Notes: generated by a model not told the origin, from the letters alone. DNA of 10,978 nt from an uncultured Oscillibacter sp. (GCA_900550685.1 URTS01000060.1:1-10978), one strand, 5' to 3'. Positions 1 through 6,361 are shown, numbered from the stretch's first letter. Program-made: numbers and translations.

Positions 1-677
1 CGGACCCAGTACCACCAACCGTATTTGGGGTCGTAGATCTGGGGGGCATCGTATTTGGCGGAGGGCCGCTGGGGGTTGATCTTTCGGCCATAGCGCTCCA
101 GGACCGTCTCGGTGGGAACGGTTTTATAGGCTGTAGGGTCATAGGCCAGAGGGAAGATGGTCCCTTCGGCAAAGCCGTGCTCATCCCCCTTGCCCAGTTC
201 CGTGCGGCTGGGGATAAAGACGGAGCCCTTGACAGAGGTGAGTTCACCGGTGTCCCGGCCGGTGCGGCGCAGGTAAGGGATATCCACTTGCAGCAGCGCC
301 TGACGGAACATAGGAGAGAAGCGGCTTAAAAAACCTTCCCGCCCGGAGTAGGATACCTCACCGTGCCGCAGGTAGGGCTCCTCCAGCGGCATGTCAGCAG
401 GATGCTGCTGGCAGAACCAGGACTTGCCGTCGGCATTGAGCCACTGGTGCAGATTGCTTTGGCCGTAGTCGTTGCTTCCGTAAAGGCTCTGCTGTTCAAA
501 GACTGGGTGGTTGGGCACATCCGGCTCCGCACCGTCCATGCACCCCAGTTCCACAATGTGCCGGGCCAGCAGGGTGGTGCCGCCGTAGCCGGGATGGTTT
601 TGGGCGGCCACCAGGAAGAAAAGGCCGCTTTCCGGTTCCAGCACCACGCTGCCGATCCCCAATTCCCGCAGCTTCAT
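1..677 (-). CDS. DUF6273 domain protein, C-terminus cut by window edge
   Basis: The gene starts at ATG 677 and runs off the left edge after 225 codons. Seen: an N-terminal segment (residues about 8-45) with GLFFLVAAQNHPGYGG, then a NDYGQSNLHQWLN block (69-81), a GFLSRF block (115-120), an SVFIPSRTELG block (152-162), and a terminal Trp-rich stretch YGWWYWV at the cut. The order and the WLN, IPSRTE and final Trp-rich motifs match DUF6273 proteins as I remember them; these are common in Firmicutes and often occur as modules of cell-surface or phage-type proteins. Their biochemical role is not known to me. No signal peptide or membrane segment is visible. Its ATG overlaps the stop of the upstream 8-Cys gene (ATGA), and AAAGGAGG lies 7 nt before the start inside that gene, so the two are probably translationally coupled. 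Family call fairly sure; function unknown. Confidence 0.72.
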   Translation of the reverse strand, partial: MKLRELGIGSVVLEPESGLFFLVAAQNHPGYGGTTLLARHIVELGCMDGAEPDVPNHPVFEQQSLYGSNDYGQSNLHQWLNADGKSWFCQQHPADMPLEEPYLRHGEVSYSGREGFLSRFSPMFRQALLQVDIPYLRRTGRDTGELTSVKGSVFIPSRTELGKGDEHGFAEGTIFPLAYDPTAYKTVPTETVLERYGRKINPQRPSAKYDAPQIYDPKYGWWYWV

Positions 678-919
678 AAGCAGGCCTCCTTTCCGCAGAT
701 GTCCCGCTTGCAATAGGGGCCCTCCGGGGGGATGCCCTTTTCCGCCAGCATCCGGTCAATGTGATCGTGGTGACGCTTGCAGTACTGACAGAAGCCGTGG
801 TTGGGACAGGTCCGGGTGAGACAGGGGCACTTGGGATTCATGCGGGCAGTGTCCGGGATGATGGTATAGCTTTCCTCCATGCCCGGCTTTTCCGGGATGA
901 GGCCGTGTTCAATCTGCAT
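674..919 (-). CDS. Small cysteine-rich, probably metal-binding protein (81 aa)
   Basis: An 81-residue protein with eight cysteines (31, 33, 38, 44, 47, 70, 75, 80) and several histidines. The core CPCLTRTCPNHGFCQYCKRH (31-50) has the spacing C-x-C-x4-C-x5-C-x2-C, followed by a short helix-like stretch (HIDRMLAEKG) and a second C-x4-C-x4-C group at the C-terminus. It resembles short Cys-rich proteins of Clostridia with a CPRHGxCxxC-type core that are annotated as hypothetical. I infer binding of zinc or an Fe-S cluster; no catalytic motif is visible. The start at 919 is supported by AGGAG 9 nt upstream. It lies 57 nt after the MFS gene with a G/C-rich hairpin between them, and it overlaps the next gene by ATGA, so all three probably share a transcript. 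Real gene: fairly sure; function: unknown. Confidence 0.75.
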   Translation of the reverse strand: MQIEHGLIPEKPGMEESYTIIPDTARMNPKCPCLTRTCPNHGFCQYCKRHHDHIDRMLAEKGIPPEGPYCKRDICGKEACL

Positions 920-941
920 AAAATCAAACTCCTGTGAAGGT

Positions 942-963
942 GCGGGGGGATCGCTTCCCCCGC
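942..963 (-). other. GC hairpin between MFS and Cys-rich genes
   Basis: Seven-base arms GCGGGGG (942-948) and CCCCCGC (957-963) with an 8-nt loop lie between the MFS stop and the ribosome binding site of the Cys-rich gene. There is no T tract on the minus strand after it, so it is not a normal intrinsic terminator. A role in mRNA processing or in protecting the upstream 3' end is possible but is inference. Confidence 0.4.
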
Positions 964-976
964 GGGAGAACCGGTG

Positions 977-2290
977 TCAGCGGGCGTTGGAGGTCCAGCT
1001 GGCCTCGGCTTTTTTGACGAAGGAGCCGTCCTTGATGGAGAAGAGCACCACGGCGGCAATGGCAATGATGGCAGCCAGTACGATGTAGGCCACGGAGTAA
1101 CTGGCCCGGGCGGCGATCTGGGCGATGACCAGGGTGCCCATGGAGCCGGGGATCTGATGGATGGGATAGATGACGCCGTAGGCCCGCTTGAAGTTGGCAA
1201 CGCCCCAGTACTCAATGACCAGAGAGGTCAGGAAGTTGGCGGCACCGCCGATGACGCAGCCGCCCAGCATCAAGCCGATCACCAGGCAGGGGAAGCTGCC
1301 CATGCCGTTTGCCATGGCGCTGAGCACGCAGGCAGCCACGGCGAAGAGCTGCACCAGCAGAATGCCGATGCGGGGACCGAACTTGCCGTCCACCACGCCG
1401 AAGAAGTAGTTGGCGATGCAGGCAAAGCCGGCGGTCATCATCATGAGGTTGACGGCGGTGGGGATCTCCACGCCCATGGCCAGCATACGCAGCACGTTGG
1501 TGCCCATGAAGCCGCCGCCGAACAGGGCGCAGCAGCCAATGCACAGGGCCACGATGTAGGTTTCCTTCTGACGCAGCATCCGGCCCACGGTCCAGGGGCT
1601 CTTGGCGTCCAGCTCGGCACGCTCGGCGGCCATGCGCTTGACATCCTCAGAGGTGAGGGAGGTGTCGTTATCCGGCGTGCAGCCAGCCTCTTCCGGCGTA
1701 TCCCGCACCACGAACAGAAGGAACAGAATACCGATCAGGCCGATGAAGCCGGGGAGGTACAGGCAGTAATTCAGGCCCCAGGTGGCGCCGATCCAATTCA
1801 TGACCTTGGCCACGGTGCCGGCGCCCAGGGGCACGCCAATGGTGGTGATGCCCATGACCACGCCCTTCTTCTTGGGGAACCAGGTGGAAACGAAAATGGG
1901 GTTCAGGGTGTAGGCCCACACCACCTGGCCCATAACGGCCAGGCACTCCAGGATGCCGAAGAGCACCATGTTGTGAACCAGATTGATGGCAAAGCAGCTG
2001 ACGGTGACCACAGCGCCCCAGGCCAGGGCCAGCTTCCGGGTGGAATACTTGGTAGCCAGGCGGCCGGTGATGAAGCAGGCCAGCACGCCGATGAGCTGTG
2101 CGATGGACACTAGGCTCAGCAGCGTGGTGGTGTCCCAGCCGTAGGTGGCCTCCCAGTAGCTCAGACAGTTCTGCCAGCCGGAGTTCATGCTGGTGTTGAG
2201 GTAGAAGATAAAGAACATGTAGATACAGACGGCCCACCCCTTGGGGCCGAAGTTTGCCTTGGTCAGGCTGGTGTTGTTCCCATTTGCCAT
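977..2290 (-). CDS. MFS transporter (OFA / monocarboxylate-type major facilitator)
   Basis: A 437-residue integral membrane protein with about 12 hydrophobic segments in two halves around a hydrophilic central loop (about 197-242). Seen: an MFS motif-A-like loop GRLATKYSTRKLAL (76-89) after TM2, NPIFVSTWFPKKKGVVMGI (130-148) near TM4-5, and RDTPEEAG (196-203) after TM6. The STWFPKKKG signature and the overall layout resemble the oxalate/formate antiporter-like MFS group and bacterial relatives of monocarboxylate carriers, so a small organic anion is a reasonable guess; the substrate cannot be read from the sequence. The start at 2290 has GAGAGGAG upstream. No convincing promoter lies just upstream; instead a minus-strand open frame ends 26 nt before the gene, so it was probably not first in its operon originally. 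Downstream genes run in the same direction. Confidence 0.85.
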   Translation of the reverse strand: MANGNNTSLTKANFGPKGWAVCIYMFFIFYLNTSMNSGWQNCLSYWEATYGWDTTTLLSLVSIAQLIGVLACFITGRLATKYSTRKLALAWGAVVTVSCFAINLVHNMVLFGILECLAVMGQVVWAYTLNPIFVSTWFPKKKGVVMGITTIGVPLGAGTVAKVMNWIGATWGLNYCLYLPGFIGLIGILFLLFVVRDTPEEAGCTPDNDTSLTSEDVKRMAAERAELDAKSPWTVGRMLRQKETYIVALCIGCCALFGGGFMGTNVLRMLAMGVEIPTAVNLMMMTAGFACIANYFFGVVDGKFGPRIGILLVQLFAVAACVLSAMANGMGSFPCLVIGLMLGGCVIGGAANFLTSLVIEYWGVANFKRAYGVIYPIHQIPGSMGTLVIAQIAARASYSVAYIVLAAIIAIAAVVLFSIKDGSFVKKAEASWTSNAR

Positions 2291-2316
2291 GATCGGTTTC
2301 TCCTCTCTAAATCCTG

Positions 2317-2405
2317 TTATTTCGCGGACGTGTCCACAAATTTCAGATAGGCGCCCAGCTCTTCGGTATAATCCAGCAGACCGGCGTGGTCGTTGCAGAA
2401 GAGCG
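2317..2405 (-). pseudogene. C-terminal remnant of an unidentified gene upstream of the MFS gene
   Basis: On the minus strand, in-frame codons from about 2405 read through LDYTEELGAYLKFVDTSAK and stop with TAA at 2319-2317, 26 nt before the MFS start. The MFS ribosome binding site lies in that gap. Codons are mostly GC-ending, as in nearby real genes, while the complementary plus frame uses rare codons (ATA, CGA, TTA, GGA). Spacing is typical of an operon. Further upstream this frame becomes the antisense of the plus-strand regulator, so only about 30 codons can be genuine. I could not identify the family. It may instead be a chance open frame; the right boundary is approximate. Confidence 0.4.
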
Positions 2406-3247
2406 ATTTGCTGTCCAAAACAGAAAAATCCCCGGCCAGCCGCTTTTTGCAGGAGTTACTGGAAACGCCCTATCCCAACGGGGAAACGGCTCTCCACCGT
2501 CTGGAAGCCCTGCACTTCCCGGTGAAGGACAGCTTTTATCTGGCGGCCATGCAGTTTTCCGTGGAGAAACCGGCGGAAATCAGCTTTGAGATGCTGGAGC
2601 TCCAGCTGCGTCCGGCGCTTCACAACGCCATTTGGTGCGTCTGCCGGGAGCAGTTCGTGATCCTCTACACCGTGGAGGAGGACGAGGAACTGGATAGTGA
2701 GGTCAAGGGCCTTCTGCACCGCATCGCCATCGTCAACCATATGACGGTGGGCGTCAGCAATGCCTTTTCCACCCTGGATAAGATCCCCGCCGCCTTTGCC
2801 CAGACCCAGACAGCCATCCGCTTCGGGCGGAAGTACCCCATCAGCTACAACACCGGGCGGCCGCTGTGCCAGTATTTTCAGTATTCCTTTTTGAAGATGC
2901 TGGAAACGTGCAGCAAGGGCGGCGACCTGCTGCAATACTGCTCTCCCATGCTGCTGCGTCTGCTGAACTACGACCAGAAAAACGGCACGGACCTGATGAA
3001 CACCCTGTATGAGTACCTGGAAAACTCCCGGAACATCAACCAGACGGCGGAGGCCCTGTATGTCCACAAAAACACCCTGCTGAACCGGCTGAACCGCATC
3101 CGGGCCGTGATGAACTGCGACATGGACAACAGCTGGGACCGCTTCCTGCTGTCCCTTTCCTTCCGGGTGCTGTTCTATAAGAACATCTATCGGCCGGATG
3201 TGGCAAAAAGAGAATGGAAACACTGGGACACACAGACAGAGGAATGA
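2393..3247 (+). CDS. PucR/CdaR-family transcriptional regulator, N-terminally truncated (probable pseudogene)
   Basis: The frame encodes the C-terminal half of a PucR/CdaR-type regulator. Seen: SRFLQELLE (16-24), where the central GGDEF-like CdaR domain of this family normally begins, that domain (about 45-150), and a C-terminal PucR-type helix-turn-helix at 200-258 with NINQTAEALYVHKNTLLNRL, the DNA-recognition part. Relatives I know are about 400-540 residues with a large N-terminal ligand-sensing region; here only about 15-20 codons precede the FLQELL motif. The frame opens at 2372 after TAA 2369-2371. The first candidate start is TTG 2393, with no Shine-Dalgarno sequence before it; the first in-frame ATG is near 2549, inside the domain. 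So the DNA-binding half is intact but the sensor and normal start are missing. A perfect 14-bp hairpin lies downstream (3374-3405). It could be expressed by read-through, or be dead. Its target, if any, could be the MFS or the aldolase gene. Confidence 0.75.
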   Translation: MQKSDLLSKTEKSPASRFLQELLETPYPNGETALHRLEALHFPVKDSFYLAAMQFSVEKPAEISFEMLELQLRPALHNAIWCVCREQFVILYTVEEDEELDSEVKGLLHRIAIVNHMTVGVSNAFSTLDKIPAAFAQTQTAIRFGRKYPISYNTGRPLCQYFQYSFLKMLETCSKGGDLLQYCSPMLLRLLNYDQKNGTDLMNTLYEYLENSRNINQTAEALYVHKNTLLNRLNRIRAVMNCDMDNSWDRFLLSLSFRVLFYKNIYRPDVAKREWKHWDTQTEE

Positions 3248-3501
3248 GCGTCAGGGGCAAAATAAGAACACTGGAAAGACACATGGACACTTCGTCAATC
3301 AACTGTACCATGCCGATTTCCCGGCATTTGAAGAGGCGGGTGGGGGGGCCTATCATCCTCCCGAAAATGAAACGGACGCGCAGACTTGTAAAAGTCTGCG
3401 CGTCCTTTGTACTATGCTGCCCTGGGACAGGGATCCTTTTTTTGTATGCAAATGCCCCAAATGCTTGAAAAGAAGGGGAGGTGTGGGAATATATGCAGCG
3501 C
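3248..3501. other. Intergenic region between regulator and aldolase, no gene seen
   Basis: About 250 nt between the convergent regulator and aldolase genes. It holds one strong hairpin (3374-3405, listed separately), a weak hairpin CCCTG/CAGGG (3420-3432) followed after four bases by seven Ts (3437-3443) on the plus strand, and a short palindrome ATGCCG/CGGCAT near 3312-3329. Short open frames exist on both strands but have no ribosome binding site or family features, so I call none. Confidence 0.5.
3374..3410. terminator. Intrinsic terminator, probably bidirectional (regulator / aldolase)
   Basis: A perfect 14-bp stem, GGACGCGCAGACTT (3374-3387) with its complement (3392-3405), and a GTAA loop. 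On the plus strand TTTGT follows, ending the regulator transcript. On the minus strand GTTTCATTTT follows, which could end the aldolase transcript about 100 nt after its stop. The T tracts are short or interrupted, so efficiency is uncertain. Confidence 0.7.
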
Positions 3502-4272
3502 TTAGTTGTGCATTTCAGCGACAATATCGCGGTAGGCGTTGGCCAGGCAGAACAGGTCAAGACCGATGGTGACGGAATCAAAGCCCATGGCGGCATATTT
3601 TTTCGCACTCTTTGCGTCGTTGCAGTAGATTGTGGAAAACTTCCCGTATTTTTTGCAGGTTTGCAGGATATGAAGAATGGTATCCTGCATCCGGGGGTCA
3701 TCCAGCTTCAAGGGCATCCCCATTGCAATGGAGAGATCCAGAGGACCAACGAATATGCCGTCAACTCCGTCCATGGAAACGATCTCATCCAGATGTTCCA
3801 GACAGCCCAGAGTTTCACACTGCGGAAGAAGCAGGGTATCCTGGTTCTGGTGTTTCATGTAAGCTGCGATTCCGTCCGGCGTGAGTTCATTAGGATTCCA
3901 GCGTCCGTCACGGGTGGGAGCGTATCCGCGGCTGCCTACGGGCGTGAATTTGGCGTATTTGACCAATTGCCGAACCTGCTCCGGCGTTTCGATCGCAGGG
4001 ACGATCAGCCCCTTGGCTCCGGCGTCCAGCGGATGCAGAACAGCATCACGGGTGATGCTGTTGATGCGCACGATGGGGGTGATCCCCGCGGCGTCAGCAG
4101 CCGTGATCGCTTCTGCAATGAATTCGGTGGTCATTGTAGCATGCTCTGAATCGATCAGCACATAATCCAAGCCGGTGGTGCCTATAGCTTCGACGGCTGC
4201 AGTGGTCTTCAGCTGGGTGAATGTTCCGCAGGAGACCTGACCGTTTTTCTTTTTCTCGAGAAGTGTGTTCAT
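3502..4272 (-). CDS. HpcH/HpaI-family metal-dependent aldolase
   Basis: A 256-residue TIM-barrel enzyme of the HpcH/HpaI aldolase / citrate lyase superfamily (2-keto-3-deoxy-L-rhamnonate aldolase / HpaI type). Members cleave 2-keto-3-deoxy or 4-hydroxy-2-oxo acids to pyruvate plus an aldehyde using a divalent metal. Seen: catalytic His44 in DSEHATM (41-47), Arg69 in PIVRINS, metal ligands Glu153 in PQCETLG and Asp179 in VGPLDLS, and GAKGLIVPAIE (85-95). These match His45, Arg70, Glu149 and Asp175 of HpaI, and the length is normal, so it should be active. The substrate is not fixed by these motifs. The start at 4272 is chosen because AAGGAG lies 10 nt upstream and the family N-terminus begins here; the frame is open further up but that part runs through the promoter. 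It is a single-gene unit. Its GC content (about 50% where I counted) is lower than its neighbours', which hints at acquisition. Confidence 0.88.
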   Translation of the reverse strand: MNTLLEKKKNGQVSCGTFTQLKTTAAVEAIGTTGLDYVLIDSEHATMTTEFIAEAITAADAAGITPIVRINSITRDAVLHPLDAGAKGLIVPAIETPEQVRQLVKYAKFTPVGSRGYAPTRDGRWNPNELTPDGIAAYMKHQNQDTLLLPQCETLGCLEHLDEIVSMDGVDGIFVGPLDLSIAMGMPLKLDDPRMQDTILHILQTCKKYGKFSTIYCNDAKSAKKYAAMGFDSVTIGLDLFCLANAYRDIVAEMHN

Positions 4273-4305
4273 GAATTCTACGCTCCTTACACGTTGATGC
4301 ACATA

Positions 4306-4334
4306 ATTATACTGCCAGATATTGCATGCGGCAA
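4306..4334 (-). promoter_or_regulatory. Sigma-A promoter for the aldolase gene
   Basis: On the minus strand, -35 TTGCCG (4334-4329) and a perfect -10 TATAAT (4311-4306) are separated by 17 nt. Transcription should start near 4299, giving a leader of about 27 nt that contains the AAGGAG ribosome binding site. Confidence 0.7.
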
Positions 4335-4337
4335 TAT
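4319..4337. promoter_or_regulatory. Palindromic operator candidate inside the aldolase promoter
   Basis: Inverted repeat ATATTGC (4319-4325), a 5-nt spacer, and GCAATAT (4331-4337). It overlaps the -35 hexamer and the spacer of the aldolase promoter, the classic position for a repressor site. The binding protein is unknown; no complete regulator gene sits next to it in the window. Confidence 0.5.
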
Positions 4338-4484
4338 GAATTTTTGACTTGAACGTAAGAATTTTCAATTTGAAGGAACGGATAGCTATACATTTCATTT
4401 TGAGAGGGGCTGCCTCCAAATCACGGAGAATATGTGCCGCATGCAGCATGTCTGTTTACAGCCAAAGAAAAATATGGAAAAGGC

Positions 4485-4511
4485 GGAACTTTTGGCCGGG
4501 AATTTCGTCTA
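4485..4511 (+). promoter_or_regulatory. Candidate ECF-sigma promoter for the DUF4349 lipoprotein
   Basis: GGAACTTTT (GGAAC at 4485-4489), a 16-nt spacer, then CGTCTA (4506-4511). This matches the general form of extracytoplasmic-function sigma promoters in Firmicutes (GAAC-type -35, CGTC-type -10). No comparable sigma-A promoter was found nearer the gene. The start point would be about 4517-4520, leaving a leader of about 40 nt that is almost entirely the 4523-4540 hairpin plus the ribosome binding site. Motif-based only. Confidence 0.4.
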
Positions 4512-4522
4512 TAGAGATAGAA

Positions 4523-4540
4523 GGCGGCGGGATGGCCGCC
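4523..4540 (+). other. 5'-leader hairpin next to the ribosome binding site
   Basis: Arms GGCGGC (4523-4528) and GCCGCC (4535-4540) with a 6-nt loop end one base before the AAAGGAGG site (4542-4549). If transcription starts at the candidate ECF promoter, this hairpin sits at the very 5' end of the mRNA, where it could protect the message. Inference. Confidence 0.4.
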
Positions 4541-4555
4541 CAAAGGAGGATGATT

Positions 4556-5494
4556 ATGAAAAGAAAGCTCTTTGCCTGCTTCCTTGCATGGACCATGATC
4601 CTATCCCTGGCCGCCTGCGGCGCGTCTGGCAACAAGGCCGCCAGCAGCGCGACGACTGCCGATGCTGCCCCGGCGGAAACGGAGGAGGGTTACTTCGACA
4701 CCAACGGCAGCTATGACGATGCTTCGGACAGTGGCGGCAGCGTTCTGGAGGACCAGAAGATCATCTACACCGGGACCCTGAATTTGGAAACCACGGATTT
4801 CGACAGCGCTGCCCAGGCCCTGACCACGCTGGCGGACACCCTGGGCGGTTATCTGGAAAGCAGCACCGTGGGCAATGGGGGCCGGAGCTACCGCTGGGCG
4901 GAGTATACCGTCCGGGTGCCTGCCGACCGGTTCCAGAGCTTTCTGGACCAGGCCGGAGGGCTGGCCCACGTGACCTGGCAGAACACGGACCTGCAGAACA
5001 TCACGGAGACCTATTACGACACGGAGGGCCGCCTGAAGACCCAGCAGATCAAGCTGGAGCGCCTCCAGAAGCTGCTGGCCCAGGCGGAGAATATGGAGGA
5101 CATCATCACCATCGAGTCCGCCATCTCTGAAACCGAGTGGAACATCGAGGACCTCTCCGGTACCCTGCGGCATTACGACGCCCTGGTGGACTTTGCCACC
5201 ATCACCGTCAGTCTGCAGGAGGTCTACAAGTACTCCGATACCGAGGAACTGCCGGAGAATTTCGGCGACCGGCTGGGCAGCGCCCTGAGCCGGGGCTGGC
5301 ATTCCTTTGTGGACGGCATGGCGGATTTCGCCGTGGCCCTGGCCTACAACTGGATGTGGATCATTCTGTGGGCGGTCATCATCGCGGCGGCGGTGACGGT
5401 TGTCCGCAAGGTCCGGCGGCGGAACGGCGCAAAAATCGAACTGATCAAGAGAAAAGACAGCAAAAATCCGGATGACAAATCCGACCATACCTGA
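4556..5494 (+). CDS. DUF4349 lipoprotein with C-terminal membrane anchor
   Basis: A 312-residue exported protein. Seen: a lipoprotein signal peptide with lipobox LAAC, lipidated Cys21; a low-complexity Ala/Thr/Glu/Asp/Gly linker (22-63); a DUF4349 domain (about 67-222) opening with KIIYTGTLNLETTDFD and containing YTVRVPADRFQSFLD (117-131); a helical, probably coiled-coil part (155-200, GRLKTQQIKLERLQKLLAQ onward); one transmembrane helix (about 264-283); and a basic cytoplasmic tail (RKVRRRN). So it would be held outside the membrane at both ends. DUF4349 has no established activity that I know of; some members are associated with sigma/anti-sigma pairs or envelope stress. ATG 4556 has an ideal AAAGGAGG 6 nt upstream; ATG 4550 is a possible alternative. 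Single gene with its own terminator. Confidence 0.85.
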   Translation: MKRKLFACFLAWTMILSLAACGASGNKAASSATTADAAPAETEEGYFDTNGSYDDASDSGGSVLEDQKIIYTGTLNLETTDFDSAAQALTTLADTLGGYLESSTVGNGGRSYRWAEYTVRVPADRFQSFLDQAGGLAHVTWQNTDLQNITETYYDTEGRLKTQQIKLERLQKLLAQAENMEDIITIESAISETEWNIEDLSGTLRHYDALVDFATITVSLQEVYKYSDTEELPENFGDRLGSALSRGWHSFVDGMADFAVALAYNWMWIILWAVIIAAAVTVVRKVRRRNGAKIELIKRKDSKNPDDKSDHT

Positions 5495-5497
5495 CCC

Positions 5498-5530
5498 AAA
5501 AAGGCAGCGGGATCTTCCCGCTGCCTTTTT
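5498..5530. terminator. Intrinsic terminator after the DUF4349 gene
   Basis: A perfect 15-bp stem, AAAAAGGCAGCGGGA (5498-5512) with TCCCGCTGCCTTTTT (5516-5530), and a TCT loop, starting 4 nt after the stop codon. The T tract follows the GC core directly; the A tract makes it potentially bidirectional. Confidence 0.92.
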
Positions 5531-5586
5531 GCGAAAGAGCGTATCAGTCTGGCGGAAGGAACACAGAAATTTAACGGGGATCCCAC

Positions 5587-5615
5587 TTGACAAAACGGAC
5601 GATACCATGTAATAT
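5587..5615 (+). promoter_or_regulatory. Strong sigma-A promoter for the SGNH hydrolase gene
   Basis: Consensus -35 TTGACA (5587-5592), a 17-nt spacer, and -10 TAATAT (5610-5615). The start point would be near 5622, about 32 nt before the ATG. Confidence 0.85.
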
Positions 5616-5639
5616 AGTTTTGAAAACCATATTACATGG
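5605..5639. promoter_or_regulatory. 35-nt dyad operator over the -10 and start site of the SGNH gene
   Basis: Outer arms CCATGTAATAT (5605-5615) and ATATTACATGG (5629-5639) are perfect complements. Between them lies a second small palindrome, GTTTTGAAAAC (5617-5627). The whole 35 nt is symmetrical except for one pair (5616/5628) and the centre. It covers the -10 box, and the predicted start falls at its centre, so most of its left arm would not be transcribed; it is more likely a DNA operator than an RNA hairpin. A dimeric repressor of TetR, MarR or PadR type would suit, but no such gene is in the window. Confidence 0.65.
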
Positions 5640-5653
5640 AATGAGGTGATTTG

Positions 5654-6361
5654 ATGGAACAGCGCAGACAGGTGACCCTGCTGGGTGACTCCATCTTAAA
5701 GGGAATTCAGGTGGACCTGAGCAGCCGCCGCTACCGTTCCCAGAACGAAATCAACGTGGGAGCCCTGGAATCGGAATTCCAGCTTTCCATTCATAACGAC
5801 GCCCACTTCGGCGCCACGGTCCGCAAGGGCAGCCGCCTGCTGGACCGGCTGCTGGAGCGAAAGCTGCCCTGCGACATGCTGGTGATGGACTTCGGCGGCA
5901 ACGACTGCGACTTCCGCTGGAAAGAGATCGCGGAGGCCCCGGAGGCGGAGCATTTGCCCAACGTGCCCTTGCCGGAGTTCGTGGAGCTGTACCGGAAGAT
6001 GATCCGGCAGATCCGCAGTCACGGCATCCGTCCCATCCTTACCAACCTGCCGCCCCTGGACAGCGAGCGCTTTTTCAACTGGTGGTGCGGGGACCTGGAT
6101 CAGAAAGCCGTTCTCCGCTGGCTGGGGGACGTGGGCAATATCTACGCCTGGCAGGAGCGATATTCCCGGGCGGTAGAGCGTCTGGCCCGGGAGGAGAACG
6201 TGCCCCTGGTGGACGTTCGGGGGGCGTTCTTGGACCACGGCCATCTGGAACAGACCCTCTGCGCCGACGGTACTCATCCCAACACCTTGGGACAGGGCCT
6301 GATCACCCAGGCGTTCCAGGAATTTGGCCGGGGACTGCGGCTGGCGGGACAGACCGTTTGA
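5654..6361 (+). CDS. SGNH/GDSL-family hydrolase
   Basis: A 235-residue cytoplasmic-looking esterase/lipase-type protein with no signal peptide. Seen: block I LLGDSILKG (9-17) with nucleophile Ser13; a block II Gly in HFGATVRKG (51-59, probably Gly53); block III GGND (81-84) with oxyanion Asn83; block V DGTHPN (205-210) with catalytic Asp205 and His208. All four SGNH positions are present, so it should hydrolyse an ester, thioester or acetyl group; the substrate is unknown. ATG 5654 is preferred because GAGGTGAT, complementary to the 16S rRNA end, is spaced well for it; a TTG one codon upstream is possible. It is a single gene with its own near-consensus promoter and dyad operator, so its expression is probably switched by a dedicated repressor. 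Confidence 0.9.
   Translation: MEQRRQVTLLGDSILKGIQVDLSSRRYRSQNEINVGALESEFQLSIHNDAHFGATVRKGSRLLDRLLERKLPCDMLVMDFGGNDCDFRWKEIAEAPEAEHLPNVPLPEFVELYRKMIRQIRSHGIRPILTNLPPLDSERFFNWWCGDLDQKAVLRWLGDVGNIYAWQERYSRAVERLAREENVPLVDVRGAFLDHGHLEQTLCADGTHPNTLGQGLITQAFQEFGRGLRLAGQTV

Noticed and set aside
974..2113. Long plus-strand open frame opposite the MFS gene
   Set aside because: Its translation is a His/Gly/Ala/Gln-rich low-complexity product typical of the antisense of a GC-rich membrane protein; the minus-strand MFS reading has clear family motifs and a ribosome binding site.
3420..3443. Second terminator after the regulator (CCCTG/CAGGG then a T run)
   Set aside because: The stem is only 5 bp and four bases separate it from the T run; too weak to list beside the perfect hairpin at 3374-3405.
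3036..3701. Minus-strand open frame spanning the regulator end and the intergenic region
   Set aside because: Crosses the strong terminator hairpin and two real genes in other frames, with no family features or ribosome binding site.
4273..4449. N-terminal extension of the aldolase frame by 59 codons
   Set aside because: The extension runs through the -10/-35 promoter and palindrome, has non-family composition, and the ATG at 4272 has a good ribosome binding site.
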